From the NCBI RefSeq assembly GCF_021172045.1, contig NZ_CP087164.1:2542001-2606000 (forward strand): a DNA stretch of 64,000 bases. The letters run 5' to 3'. Positions 15,999 to 24,245 of the stretch are shown in pieces. Within the stretch, counting starts at the first letter, position 1, and every line of letters begins with the position of its first letter. The DNA comes from Capillimicrobium parvum (lineage in GTDB: Bacteria; Actinomycetota; Thermoleophilia; Solirubrobacterales; Solirubrobacteraceae). Under the pieces are notes generated by a model. That model saw only the letters and a program-made list of their open reading frames with translations, had not been told where the DNA came from and searched no databases. A program made the position numbers and the translations under genes.

Positions 15999-17639
15999 TC
16001 ACGGCTTCGAGGGGTGCGACGGGTTCGGACGGGTCGCGAACCGTATTGGCGGGCCTGCCTGCCACCACACATCGAACTGGTCGCGCCAGGCCTGGACGTC
16101 GCCGAACGGCAGCTCGGACACCGTGGTGAGCCGGCCTTCGCGGCCGTCGGGCTTGGGCAGGAACGTCGCCGGGGACCCGCCGACGAGCAGCCCGGTGTCC
16201 CCGACGATCCAGATGCGGTCGTGAAGCACGTTGGTGCCGTGCTCGAGCCGCCGGAACTCCAGCCGGCGCGCGGGAGAGCACGCCTGCGCATCGGCCGACA
16301 GCTTTGCGGTCAGCGCACGAATCGGCCTATTGAGCTCCTCGAGGAACTCGATCACCGCGGGGGCCGTGTCGCCTGCGAGCAGCTGCGGGTCGACGATCAG
16401 CAGCTCGCCGCTTCGGTACGAGAGCCGCGACCGCAGATAGTCGCGCAGCTCGCCTCGGTTCGACCATCGCCTCCGAGCTGCCGCGAGGCGCGCCTCGGCG
16501 GCCAGGGAGTTCGCCAACTCGACCGCCTCGTCGCTCTCGGCGGCGCTCGGCGTCGGGCGTCGCTCGCCGATGACCGACCGCGACCCGGGCGCCGCGGCAG
16601 CCTCCGCGTGCCATGTGAGCTCAACGGACTCGATCCGGCGGACCAGTGGCCGCTCGTCGAGGAGGCGGCCGTCAGGGCTCATCAGCGACACGCTCCACGA
16701 GGTCCGGTGCGGTCCTCGCGGAAGGCGAACCGCGATGGTGCGCCGATTCCAGGCGAGCATTCTGGGCTCGGGCCCGTCGTCCCGCTGGTCGCCGGACGGC
16801 AGATCGGTGATCCGGACCTGTTGGGCGAGCAGCGGGCGCTCCTCTCCGACGCGGAGCAGCAGCGAGCAGCTCACCGGGTCGATCCGGTCCGCGTCCCAAG
16901 CGACGGAGATGATCAACTCACCCGTGTCGAAGTCGGGGTACACGTCGGCGATCCACGCGTCGCCCAGGACCCGGCCGATCGCCACCCGGTTGACGGGCGC
17001 GTGATCGGGATGGCCCAGCCAGGCGATGCCAGTCAGGCGCTCCGGCCAGTTGGTCAGATAGCGATGCTTGGCGACCTCCGCGAGATCTCGCCCGCGTGGC
17101 AGGTGCGGCGGCGACTGGACTTCCCAGGCCGGCTGCGTTAGCGGCGCCGGCGGCGTCTCGAGGTCGGCGATGACGGCGAGGACCGGACGATGGGTGCCCG
17201 CGACGAGCGCTCGGTCCTCGTTCGTCGTTTCGGTCGGGATCAGAGTCGGTGGACTCCAGCTCGACGCGGCGACCTGCAGCGCGGCCCACGGCGCCTCGAA
17301 CGCGCCCGATCCCAGGCGAGCCACGACGTCGTCCCACTCGTCAGGTGCGACCGGGGCGCGCATGATCCGAACGCCCAGGAAGGGCTCGGCGATGAACACG
17401 GGACCGAGGTCGAAACCCTCAGCGTCGCCGCGAGGCCTTGCAGTGGGCGGTTGCAGCGACCCCCAGCGGGTCCAGCTTGTCGTCGACAGCGCGAGTGGGA
17501 CCGTCAGCAGCGCACCGGCGGCGAGCTTCCACCGGCCTTCATCGAGGAACGCGATGGCCGACCACACGCAACCCTCGTCCTCTGCGGGACGCAGGGCTGG
17601 CGGGGCAACCAGGTGTGGAGGACAGGGCGCCGCGCTCAT
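15999..17639 (-). CDS. Large protein with PLD-like C-terminus
   Basis: A 546-residue protein. Residues 1-330 are a mixed alpha/beta region of unknown family with several Trp-rich strands ('FIAEPFLGVRIMRAPVAPDE'). Residues 360-520 look like a phospholipase D-like half-domain: 'RSGELLIVDPQLLAG' then 'HDRIWIVGDTGLLVGGSPAT' with His at about 473 and the usual 'GLLVGGS' strand. The canonical HKD lysine is not obvious, so activity is doubtful. The size and plan recall proteins annotated VPA1262-type, but I cannot confirm this. ATG 17639 is preferred because the upstream frame belongs to the broken SinR-like gene. Confidence 0.55.
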   Translation of the reverse strand: MSAAPCPPHLVAPPALRPAEDEGCVWSAIAFLDEGRWKLAAGALLTVPLALSTTSWTRWGSLQPPTARPRGDAEGFDLGPVFIAEPFLGVRIMRAPVAPDEWDDVVARLGSGAFEAPWAALQVAASSWSPPTLIPTETTNEDRALVAGTHRPVLAVIADLETPPAPLTQPAWEVQSPPHLPRGRDLAEVAKHRYLTNWPERLTGIAWLGHPDHAPVNRVAIGRVLGDAWIADVYPDFDTGELIISVAWDADRIDPVSCSLLLRVGEERPLLAQQVRITDLPSGDQRDDGPEPRMLAWNRRTIAVRLPRGPHRTSWSVSLMSPDGRLLDERPLVRRIESVELTWHAEAAAAPGSRSVIGERRPTPSAAESDEAVELANSLAAEARLAAARRRWSNRGELRDYLRSRLSYRSGELLIVDPQLLAGDTAPAVIEFLEELNRPIRALTAKLSADAQACSPARRLEFRRLEHGTNVLHDRIWIVGDTGLLVGGSPATFLPKPDGREGRLTTVSELPFGDVQAWRDQFDVWWQAGPPIRFATRPNPSHPSKP

Positions 17640-17719
17640 CGCTTTGGGGTGCGACGTTCTAGCGCACTTCGTCCGAGAGCGGCGCGTCCGCGGCGGAGCT
17701 GTTCCCGCCGCGAGACGGA

Positions 17720-18001
17720 TGGAGGGGTTCGTAGCCTTCAACCACTCGCTCTCGGCCGTTAGGTTGCGCCACGCGGCAGGCTTGCCGATGGGGCATACGA
17801 ACACCGGTCGTTGCGATCGATATGCCGCGCAAGGTCGTCCAGGATCTCCTTGGCGGTCCACTCGCTGACGATGAGCCACGTCGACAGCATGATCCTGCGG
17901 CAGTTCGCGTACGCCCCGATCTCGGTGATGAGGTCCGCGTAGTCGGCGCTCGTCTCGTCACAGCCACGGAGATCGTACGTCACTAGATAAGTAGTCTCCA
18001 T
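17720..18001 (-). pseudogene. SinR/Cas2-like small protein, frameshifted
   Basis: ATG 18001 opens 'METTYLVTYDLRG', and 'RRIMLSTWLIVSEWTAKEILDDL' follows, as in SinR-like proteins with the Cas2/VapD ferredoxin fold. The frame then gives non-family sequence and stops at 17759. In the neighbouring frame the expected end appears at once: 'VFVCPIGKPAAWRNLTAESE' and 'WLK'. One missing G near 17804-17807 (CGGTGTTC instead of CGGGTGTTC) explains the shift. Either the gene is broken, the base call is wrong, or frameshifting is programmed. The second frame has no stop before the PLD-like gene. Confidence 0.7.
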
Positions 18002-18256
18002 CAACAGGATTCTGTTGAGCGGCGACCGGACGCGCAACGCGTGCAGGTGGGCGGACTTCGCAGTTTCCGCGTGACGCCGTCCGGGTCACCGCGATCGACG
18101 AGGCTTCGATCGAACCCGCGTCATACCTCGGCGTTCATCGCCCGCGTCCGCAACCGGGCAGGTCACGCCGATCGCAGGCGCGCCGGCGTAGCACGCCGCT
18201 CGACGAGCGCGCTGACCAACCGCGATTCGGTCGCTCAAGATCCGTAATGTGTTGCC

Positions 18257-18664
18257 GTGCCCAAGCGCCTGTGGGATCAAGATGGCGTCTCGGTCTGGTT
18301 CCACTACACGACGCCGGATCTTGCACTCGGGATTCATCGGTCACGCAAGTACATGGTTCTCGATCGCGAGGACGCGCGAGGCAACGGACTGCACGTGACG
18401 AACATCGCGCCCGAGCAGCTTTCCGACGATGACCTCCTCAAGCGTCTCTTCGCCAAGCAGAGGGCGGTCGTCAATATCGAGGGCGTCCTGGTGTTGCGCC
18501 GCGACCCGAAGATCCTCCCGGTCGAGAAGTCCTACGGGCCGGGGAAGTGGCTGCATCCAAGCCCACGCAAGTCCGTGATCGACCTCGCGCCGGTGTACTT
18601 GGGGATCGGTATCCGGCAGAAGGACGTGTGGTTGTGGACGGACGGACTGATGCTCGGCGCGTGA
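18257..18664 (+). CDS. HYD1-type ADP-ribosyltransferase-like protein
   Basis: A 135-residue soluble protein. 'VWFHYTTPDLALGIHRSRKY' followed by 'GNGLHVTNIAPEQLSDDDL' matches the HYD1-signature ART fold (Tox-ART-HYD1), in which a leading H-Y-T and a later 'G..vT...P' shape the NAD site. The distal 'VEGVLVLRRDPK'-like strand fits too. ART-HYD1 domains occur in polymorphic toxins and in anti-phage toxins. No antitoxin gene is adjacent, but the frameshifted SinR-like gene and an HTH gene flank it. The GTG start at 18257 is the first in frame. Confidence 0.55.
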   Translation: MPKRLWDQDGVSVWFHYTTPDLALGIHRSRKYMVLDREDARGNGLHVTNIAPEQLSDDDLLKRLFAKQRAVVNIEGVLVLRRDPKILPVEKSYGPGKWLHPSPRKSVIDLAPVYLGIGIRQKDVWLWTDGLMLGA

Positions 18665-18707
18665 TGGGCTCGGTGGTGATCCGCCCGGACGCCAGGTCGG
18701 ATGAAAT

Positions 18708-18723
18708 GTACTTTTGAAAGTAC
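18708..18723. promoter_or_regulatory. Palindromic operator candidate
   Basis: GTACTTT-TG-AAAGTAC, a 7-2-7 palindrome that is unusually AT-rich for this DNA, 19 bp before the start of the HTH gene at 18742. It probably binds that gene's own MerR-like product. Confidence 0.55.
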
Positions 18724-18741
18724 GGTTGCTACCATCTCCTC

Positions 18742-19554
18742 ATGGCCGATCTCCCGATCATCCGCCCCGACGCGACGGGCTACACCTACGACGGCGTGTC
18801 CGTCGATGGCTTCGCCGATCGGCCTGAGCTACCCGATGGCACCCGGCAGGTGATCGCGGCGATGGCCGAGGCGGTGGCGCCGCAGACGCTCACCGCTCTC
18901 CAGCGAAAGCTCGCACGCCTGCGCGCGGACGAACTGGCCAACGACTGGCTGCTGGAGCTGCTGACCGAGGATGCCGCACAGATCGCCGACGCCGACGAGC
19001 GCGGCGACTTCGCGGATCTCACCGCGGAGGAGTACCGGCTCTGGCGCTATCCCGGGGACCATCCTGACCTGCCCGACGACGCGTTCTACCCGCTCGGGAT
19101 CGGTCATGCCGCCGCCCTCGCCGGCGCAAAGAGCTTCGTTCTGCGCCGGTGGGTCGACGCGGGGATCGTCCCCGCCGTCCGAGTCGGCGCGCGCTACCAC
19201 TTCTTCTCTGCGGGGACCCTGCAGGCGCTGCTGCTCGCCAAGCGCAACAAGCAGGAGATCGCTGCGCTGCTCAAGCTCGTCAAGGGCGACGACGAGTCAG
19301 CCTCATGGGCGCGGCTGATCGGCCGCACCCTCGAGGTCAAGGCCCGCACCGTCGCCAGCTACGCCACTCACACCGAAACCGCGTCAGACCTCGAGGCCAT
19401 TGGGGGCAGGCTCGTCGAGACCAGTGACGCGTTCGCCCACATCAACATGACCGAGCTCGCTGAGCTCTCGGACCCAGACGAGATCTCCACCGCGGCCTTC
19501 AGCAACGCCCTCGCAACACGCAAGAAGGCCAGCCGCGAGCTCGCGGAGTACTGA
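18742..19554 (+). CDS. MerR-like HTH protein of the mobile element
   Basis: A 270-residue protein. Residues 1-110 are helical and acidic ('LRADELANDWLLELLTEDAA'). Residues 125-165 form a MerR/HTH_17-type domain ('AALAGAKSFVLRRWVDAGIV', then 'GARYHFFSAGTLQALLLAKR'). A long helical C-terminus would allow dimers. The palindrome 18708-18723 in its promoter suggests autoregulation. It lies between the cargo block and the relaxase region, where a master regulator of transfer or a partition-like factor would be expected. It may be leaderless, since no ribosome site is visible. Confidence 0.6.
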   Translation: MADLPIIRPDATGYTYDGVSVDGFADRPELPDGTRQVIAAMAEAVAPQTLTALQRKLARLRADELANDWLLELLTEDAAQIADADERGDFADLTAEEYRLWRYPGDHPDLPDDAFYPLGIGHAAALAGAKSFVLRRWVDAGIVPAVRVGARYHFFSAGTLQALLLAKRNKQEIAALLKLVKGDDESASWARLIGRTLEVKARTVASYATHTETASDLEAIGGRLVETSDAFAHINMTELAELSDPDEISTAAFSNALATRKKASRELAEY

Positions 19555-19826
19555 CTCGACTTGTCGACCAGGTGTGCGGTCGCGCTGGCGGCGCCGCTGT
19601 ACAAAAACGGTGCTCCGGCTGTGCAGACCTCGGCGCCAAGGCCAGTCGGATCGCGCGCAGAGGAGGTCCGCCCCGGCCGGCGAAGCCCGTTCAGCGCCCG
19701 AAGCGCTCAGGTCCGTGCGTGAGATCCCGGCGGAGTCGTGTGTCAGCACCCCCCGCCGACGCTCCCAGATCCAAGCGCAGCTCGGCTTCATGAAACGCTC
19801 CTCGTACCGGCGAGCCCGTCGACGCG
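19555..19826. other. Intergenic, possible oriT side
   Basis: No gene seen. Directly after the preceding stop is the palindrome TCGAC-TT-GTCGA (19556-19567). The region lies between the regulator and relaxase genes, a usual place for an origin of transfer. Confidence 0.35.
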
Positions 19827-20102
19827 TCATCGCGGCGGGGGTCCGGGCCCGCGGTCAGCCGTCCGTCGACGAGGGGCCGCGGGGGTGTCGAGGTCGCGCG
19901 TCCAGATCATCTGCGGTCCGTCGCCGAGCAGGTCCCAATGCCGCTCGGTGAGGTCCTCGACGTGGAGCCACACGGTGGCCGGATACCGCAGGTGCAGCAG
20001 GCCGGTCGGAGTCGCGCCATCGTCGAGGTCGATCAAGTGTGGAGTCAGCCGGCCGCGCCGAAGTACGAGGCCGCCAGGACGTCGGCGCCACCGGCTGCGC
20101 AT
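19827..20102 (-). CDS. Possible small hypothetical protein
   Basis: A 91-residue minus-strand frame. Its middle is protein-like ('PHLIDLDDGATPTGLLHLRY' and 'VWLHVEDLTERHWDLLGDGP'), but upstream of ATG 20102 the frame becomes Pro/Thr/His noise. Divergent from the relaxase gene, it might be an accessory relaxosome protein. No family is recognised and no ribosome site is clear, so it may be spurious. Confidence 0.35.
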   Translation of the reverse strand: MRSRWRRRPGGLVLRRGRLTPHLIDLDDGATPTGLLHLRYPATVWLHVEDLTERHWDLLGDGPQMIWTRDLDTPAAPRRRTADRGPGPPPR

Positions 20103-20399
20103 CCAGCATCCCGGCGGGTGCATTTGGGTGGTCGGCTGCGGGGGAGCGGAGGTGAGCGGCGTCGATGGGGAGTCGCGGCGGTGGTGCGGGAGTCGGCGGC
20201 GAGGATCGAGGGGGGCGCGGTGGGCGGCGGCCGTGGGGGTCGGTGTGGTGGCTGGTCGCGTGTGGCGAGTGTGGTGGCGGTGAGGGGGCGGGAGCGGGGG
20301 TGACGGCTGGTTCGGGGGGCGGGGGGTCGGTGGCGGCGTGGGGGTGTGAGGGTGCGGGTGCCGTCTGGATCTCATGCGCGCGTGTGTGGGGATCTGCTG
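20103..20399 (+). other. G-rich, strand-asymmetric region before the relaxase
   Basis: About 300 bp with many GGGG, GGTGG and GGCGG runs on the plus strand and few C-runs, most extreme at 20270-20345. It can form G-quadruplexes on one strand. It contains no gene and probably includes the relaxase promoter and possibly oriT. Confidence 0.5.
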
Positions 20400-23300
20400 G
20401 TGTTGAGCATTGGCAAGCTCACGCGCGGCGCGGAAAGCGCGCGTTATTACGAGCAGTCGGTCGCGACCGGCCGGGAGGACTACTACACCGGTGAGGGCGA
20501 GTCGCGCGGCGAATGGGTCGGCGGCGGCGCGGCGACGCTCGGGCTCGAGGGCGACGTGGCGGACGGCGAGCTTGAGACGCTCCTGGTGGAGGCGCGCCAT
20601 CCGCGGACGGGTGAGCCGCTGCGGCCCGGGGGCGGGTTCGCGGTGCAAGGCTTTGATCTAACGTTCTCGGCGCCGAAGTCGGTGTCAGTGTTGTTCGCGG
20701 CCGGCGACGAGCAGGTCCGTACCGCAGTGGTGCGCGGTCATGAGGCGGCGGTGCGTGACGCGCTGGGCTATCTGGAGCGTGAGGCGGTCCAGGTCCGGCG
20801 CGGCGCCGCGGGCGCGGTCAAGGAGCACGCCGGCGGGCTGATCGCGGGGGCATACCGGCATCGCACCTCGCGGGCCGGTGACCCGCAGCTGCACACCCAC
20901 GTCGTGGCGGCCAACCTGGCGCAGGGTGCTGATGGGCGCTGGACGGCGTTGCATGCCGCGCCGTTGTACGCGCACGCCAAGACGGTCGGCTACCTGTATC
21001 AGGCGGCGTTGCGTGACCAGCTGAGCCGGTCGCTGGGGGTGCAGTGGGGTCCGGTGGTCAAGGGGGCGGCGGAGATCGAGGGCATGCCGCGGGAGGCGCT
21101 TGAGCACTTCAGTCAGCGTCGCGCGGAGATCCTCGACGCCCTGCACGTTCGTGGGTTGCAAAGCGCGGCCGCGGCCAGGGCTGCGGCGTTGGAGACCCGT
21201 CAGGCCAAGACGTACGGGGTCAGCCAGCACACGATCTATGAGCGCTGGCAGGCCCGAGCAGCTGAGCACGGCCTGACGCGCGACATGGTTGCCGGCGTGC
21301 TTGACCGCGAGCCGGTCGAGACAACCGACGAGCAGGTGCGCGCGGCGGCGCAGTTGATGGCCGGCAAGACCGGCATCACGGCGCAGGCGTCGACCTTCGG
21401 TCGCCGTGAGGCGCTGCAGGCATGGGCCGAGCTGCACCCGTCGGGTGCCGACGTGGCGCGCATCGAGGCACTCGCGGATCGCTGGCTGGCCTCCGACCTC
21501 GTGGTGCGTGTCGATGGCGAAGCCGGGCCGGTGGCGCGCTCGCAGGTCATCTCGACCCGCCACGGCGCGCGGGTGGCCGTGGTCGAGGATCGCTACAGCA
21601 CCCCGGACATGCTCGCCACCGAACGCCGACTCGTCGAAGCCGCCGCCGCCAGGGTCGGCCAAGGCACCGGCGTCGCGGACGCGCAGAACGTGGCCGACGC
21701 GCTGGCCACCCGCCCGTATCTCGCCGATGAGCAGCGGGGGATGGTCCGCGCACTCACGTCGTCGGGAGACGGGCTGCAGGTGGTGCTGGCCAAGGCGGGC
21801 GCGGGCAAGACGACCGCGCTCGACGCGGCGAGGGAGGCGTGGCAGCGCTCCGGCCTGCTCGTCCAGGGCACCGCGCTGGGCTCGTATGCCACCAACGAGC
21901 TGCGCGACTCGGGCATCCCGGCGTGCACGATCGCCCGCCTCCTGGTCGACATCGACGAGCACGGCCTGGCCCGGGGGTCGGTGTTGAGCGTCGATGAGGC
22001 CGGCATGGTCGGCACCCGCACCCTCGATCGTCTCGCCAACCACGCCGAGCGGGCCGAGGCGAAGCTGGTGCTGGTTGGTGATGACAAGCAGCTGCCTGAG
22101 ATCGATGCTGGCGGCGCGTTCCGCGGTCTCGCCCGACGGCTCGGCGCGATCGAGCTGCACGACAACCGCCGCCAACACGATCCCGAAGACCGCCGCGTCC
22201 TGGATGCCCATCGTGCCGGCCGACCCGACGAGCTCATCGATTCCCTGGCGCGTCGCGGCCGCATCACCGTCGCGCCCGACGTCCAGCAGACCCGCCAGGC
22301 GCTGGTTGCCGATTGGTGGCAGGGCGCCCAGGCGGAGGGCATCGAGCAGGTCGCGATGATCGCGCTGCGCCGCAGCGAGGTACGCGAGCTCAACCACCTC
22401 GCCCGCCACAGAATGCGCGACGCAGGTCGCCTGACCGATCGCGAACTCCATGTTGATGGCCGCGCGTTCGCGGTGGGCGACCGCGTCGTGACGCGCACGA
22501 ACGCGCCGTATCTCGGTGTCGTCAACGGCAGCCGCGGCGAGATCACCCACATCCACGACGACACTGCCATCACGTTGCGCCTCGACGATGGCCACACCGT
22601 CGACCTTCCGCCGCGCTATGTCACGGGCTGGCGTGACCAGACGCCGAATCTCGATCACGGCTACGCGATCACCGCCAACGGCATCCAGGGCGGGACCGTT
22701 GAGCGCAGCTACGTCCTCGCCAGCGAGGAGGCATTCCAGGAGTGGGGCTATGTCGCGGCCAGCCGCCACCGCGTCGAGACGCGCTTCTACGTCACCGCCT
22801 CCGATTCGCAGTCCGACCAGCTCGCGCTGGATGGCACGCCACCGACCGATCCGCTGCGCGACATCGTCCGCGCGCTCGGCCAGTCGCGCGCCAAGGGCCT
22901 CGCGATCGACGCCGCCGCCCAGGGCGAGCTGCGGACCATGCCCGACGATCGGCTGCGCTCCGAAGCCGGGCACCTGCGCTCGATCCTCGAGACCGCACCG
23001 ACCGCGGCGGCACACAAGCTCGACGTACTGACCAGCGAGCGCTCGCGCGTGGCCGCCGAGGTCGAGCGCTCAGCCCAGACACTGGACCAGACGTCGGCGC
23101 AGCTCGCTGGCGCGCGGTGGCGCGAGCGACGCGTGCTGCGCGAACGCGTCGCGGGCGCACACCGCGCGGCCGCGACCTGGCGCGAACGCCTCGCTCACGT
23201 CGACCAGCGCATCGCGCAGGTGCGCGAGCACCTGGGCGACCCCGACGCCTGGCTCGACGACCGCCGCCACGCCATCGGTCGGCTGGCGGCCGTCGAGACC

Positions 23301-23633
23301 GAGCTCGCGCGCCGCGAGCACACCAGGCGCATCGAGGCGCTGCGGTTGGTCACGATCGACCCGCCCGCCTACGTCACCCAGGAGCTCGGTCCCCGGCCCG
23401 AGGAATTCACCCTGCAGCGGCGATGGGACCAAGGGGCGCGCACGATCGAGAGCTACCGCCAACGTCACGGCCATCACCTCGCGCCCGACCAGCCCGGACT
23501 TGGTCCGCCGCCCCGCGTTGACCGCGAGCGCCGCGTCTACCACGCTGCGGCCCGCCGCCTCGATGACGTCAAGTCCGAGCTCGGCCTGCAGCCGCCAACG
23601 TGTGGCCCGGTCGCGCTCGATCGCGGCCGGTAG
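20400..23633 (+). CDS. MobF-family relaxase-helicase (TraA-like)
   Basis: A 1077-residue protein that nicks and unwinds the element for transfer. The relaxase domain starts 'VLSIGKLTRGAESARYYEQS' with tyrosines Y16/Y17. The metal triad lies in 'HRTSRAGDPQLHTHVVAAN' (H154, H165, H167). A RecD-like helicase follows: Walker A 'AKAGAGKTT' (K470), Walker B 'VLSVDEAGM' (D532/E533), later 'GYAITANGIQGGTVERS'. The C-terminal 250 residues are charged helix. GTG 20400 puts the motif at the very N-terminus, where the family has it. With no coupling protein or secretion genes, mobilisation in trans is implied. Confidence 0.92.
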   Translation: MLSIGKLTRGAESARYYEQSVATGREDYYTGEGESRGEWVGGGAATLGLEGDVADGELETLLVEARHPRTGEPLRPGGGFAVQGFDLTFSAPKSVSVLFAAGDEQVRTAVVRGHEAAVRDALGYLEREAVQVRRGAAGAVKEHAGGLIAGAYRHRTSRAGDPQLHTHVVAANLAQGADGRWTALHAAPLYAHAKTVGYLYQAALRDQLSRSLGVQWGPVVKGAAEIEGMPREALEHFSQRRAEILDALHVRGLQSAAAARAAALETRQAKTYGVSQHTIYERWQARAAEHGLTRDMVAGVLDREPVETTDEQVRAAAQLMAGKTGITAQASTFGRREALQAWAELHPSGADVARIEALADRWLASDLVVRVDGEAGPVARSQVISTRHGARVAVVEDRYSTPDMLATERRLVEAAAARVGQGTGVADAQNVADALATRPYLADEQRGMVRALTSSGDGLQVVLAKAGAGKTTALDAAREAWQRSGLLVQGTALGSYATNELRDSGIPACTIARLLVDIDEHGLARGSVLSVDEAGMVGTRTLDRLANHAERAEAKLVLVGDDKQLPEIDAGGAFRGLARRLGAIELHDNRRQHDPEDRRVLDAHRAGRPDELIDSLARRGRITVAPDVQQTRQALVADWWQGAQAEGIEQVAMIALRRSEVRELNHLARHRMRDAGRLTDRELHVDGRAFAVGDRVVTRTNAPYLGVVNGSRGEITHIHDDTAITLRLDDGHTVDLPPRYVTGWRDQTPNLDHGYAITANGIQGGTVERSYVLASEEAFQEWGYVAASRHRVETRFYVTASDSQSDQLALDGTPPTDPLRDIVRALGQSRAKGLAIDAAAQGELRTMPDDRLRSEAGHLRSILETAPTAAAHKLDVLTSERSRVAAEVERSAQTLDQTSAQLAGARWRERRVLRERVAGAHRAAATWRERLAHVDQRIAQVREHLGDPDAWLDDRRHAIGRLAAVETELARREHTRRIEALRLVTIDPPAYVTQELGPRPEEFTLQRRWDQGARTIESYRQRHGHHLAPDQPGLGPPPRVDRERRVYHAAARRLDDVKSELGLQPPTCGPVALDRGR

Positions 23634-23915
23634 CCCCGGACGCGCCAAGTTGTCGCGCGGGTCGCAACAACGCTCCGGCTCTGGCTCGAAGTAGATCCGT
23701 AACCAGGCTGTTCATCACCGCTCGCGCCGCCGCAGCGCCCAGCACTCCGCTCGGTACGCGCCTCCCACGCGGCCCGGGTCCGCTTCGATGCCACCCTAAG
23801 CCGATCCACAGCTTGCTCCCTGCTGGTGGTGGCCGTCGCGCGTCCCACGTTGTCCCCGCACCGTACGTGCGTCCATCGCGGGCGGGATGCTGTCGAGACG
23901 TGCCGTCTGTTCGGC

Positions 23916-24152
23916 ATGTTTGATCATCTCGATGCCGCTCAAGCCCCCGACCGTCTCCTCGATGCCGGGGAGGTCGCGGAGATCCTGCACGTCGCCCGCT
24001 CGTGGGTATACGAAGAGACTCGGCTCGGGCGTATGCCTCATGTGCGCCTGGGCCGGTACGTGCGTTACCGGCGCGCCGCGATTGAAGCGTGGGTCGCGGA
24101 CCTTGAGGGCGACGGCGCGGTCCGGCGGGGATCACGTCGCGTGGCCACGTGA
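23916..24152 (+). CDS. Excisionase-like HTH protein
   Basis: A 78-residue protein: 'LDAGEVAEILHVARSWVYEE' is an HTH_17 helix-turn-helix and 'GRYVRYRRAAIEAWVADLE' the wing. It sits 93 bp upstream of the integrase on the same strand, the standard xis-int order. ATG 23916 is preferred over an upstream ATG at 23826, which would add an unlikely Arg/His-rich leader. The 23634-23915 stretch before it holds no gene that I can support. Confidence 0.75.
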   Translation: MFDHLDAAQAPDRLLDAGEVAEILHVARSWVYEETRLGRMPHVRLGRYVRYRRAAIEAWVADLEGDGAVRRGSRRVAT

Positions 24153-24245
24153 GATGTCCGCCGCGCACGTGAGAATTGGGAGCCGAGACGAGGTGGCCGG
24201 GCGGCGCGCGAACGCCCCCGGCCTGGCACAGGAGGGGTAGCTCCC

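Noticed and set aside
20400-23633. Self-transmissible conjugative element
   Set aside because: No coupling protein, VirB4-type ATPase or FtsK-type translocase is found within the element, so only mobilisation can be claimed.
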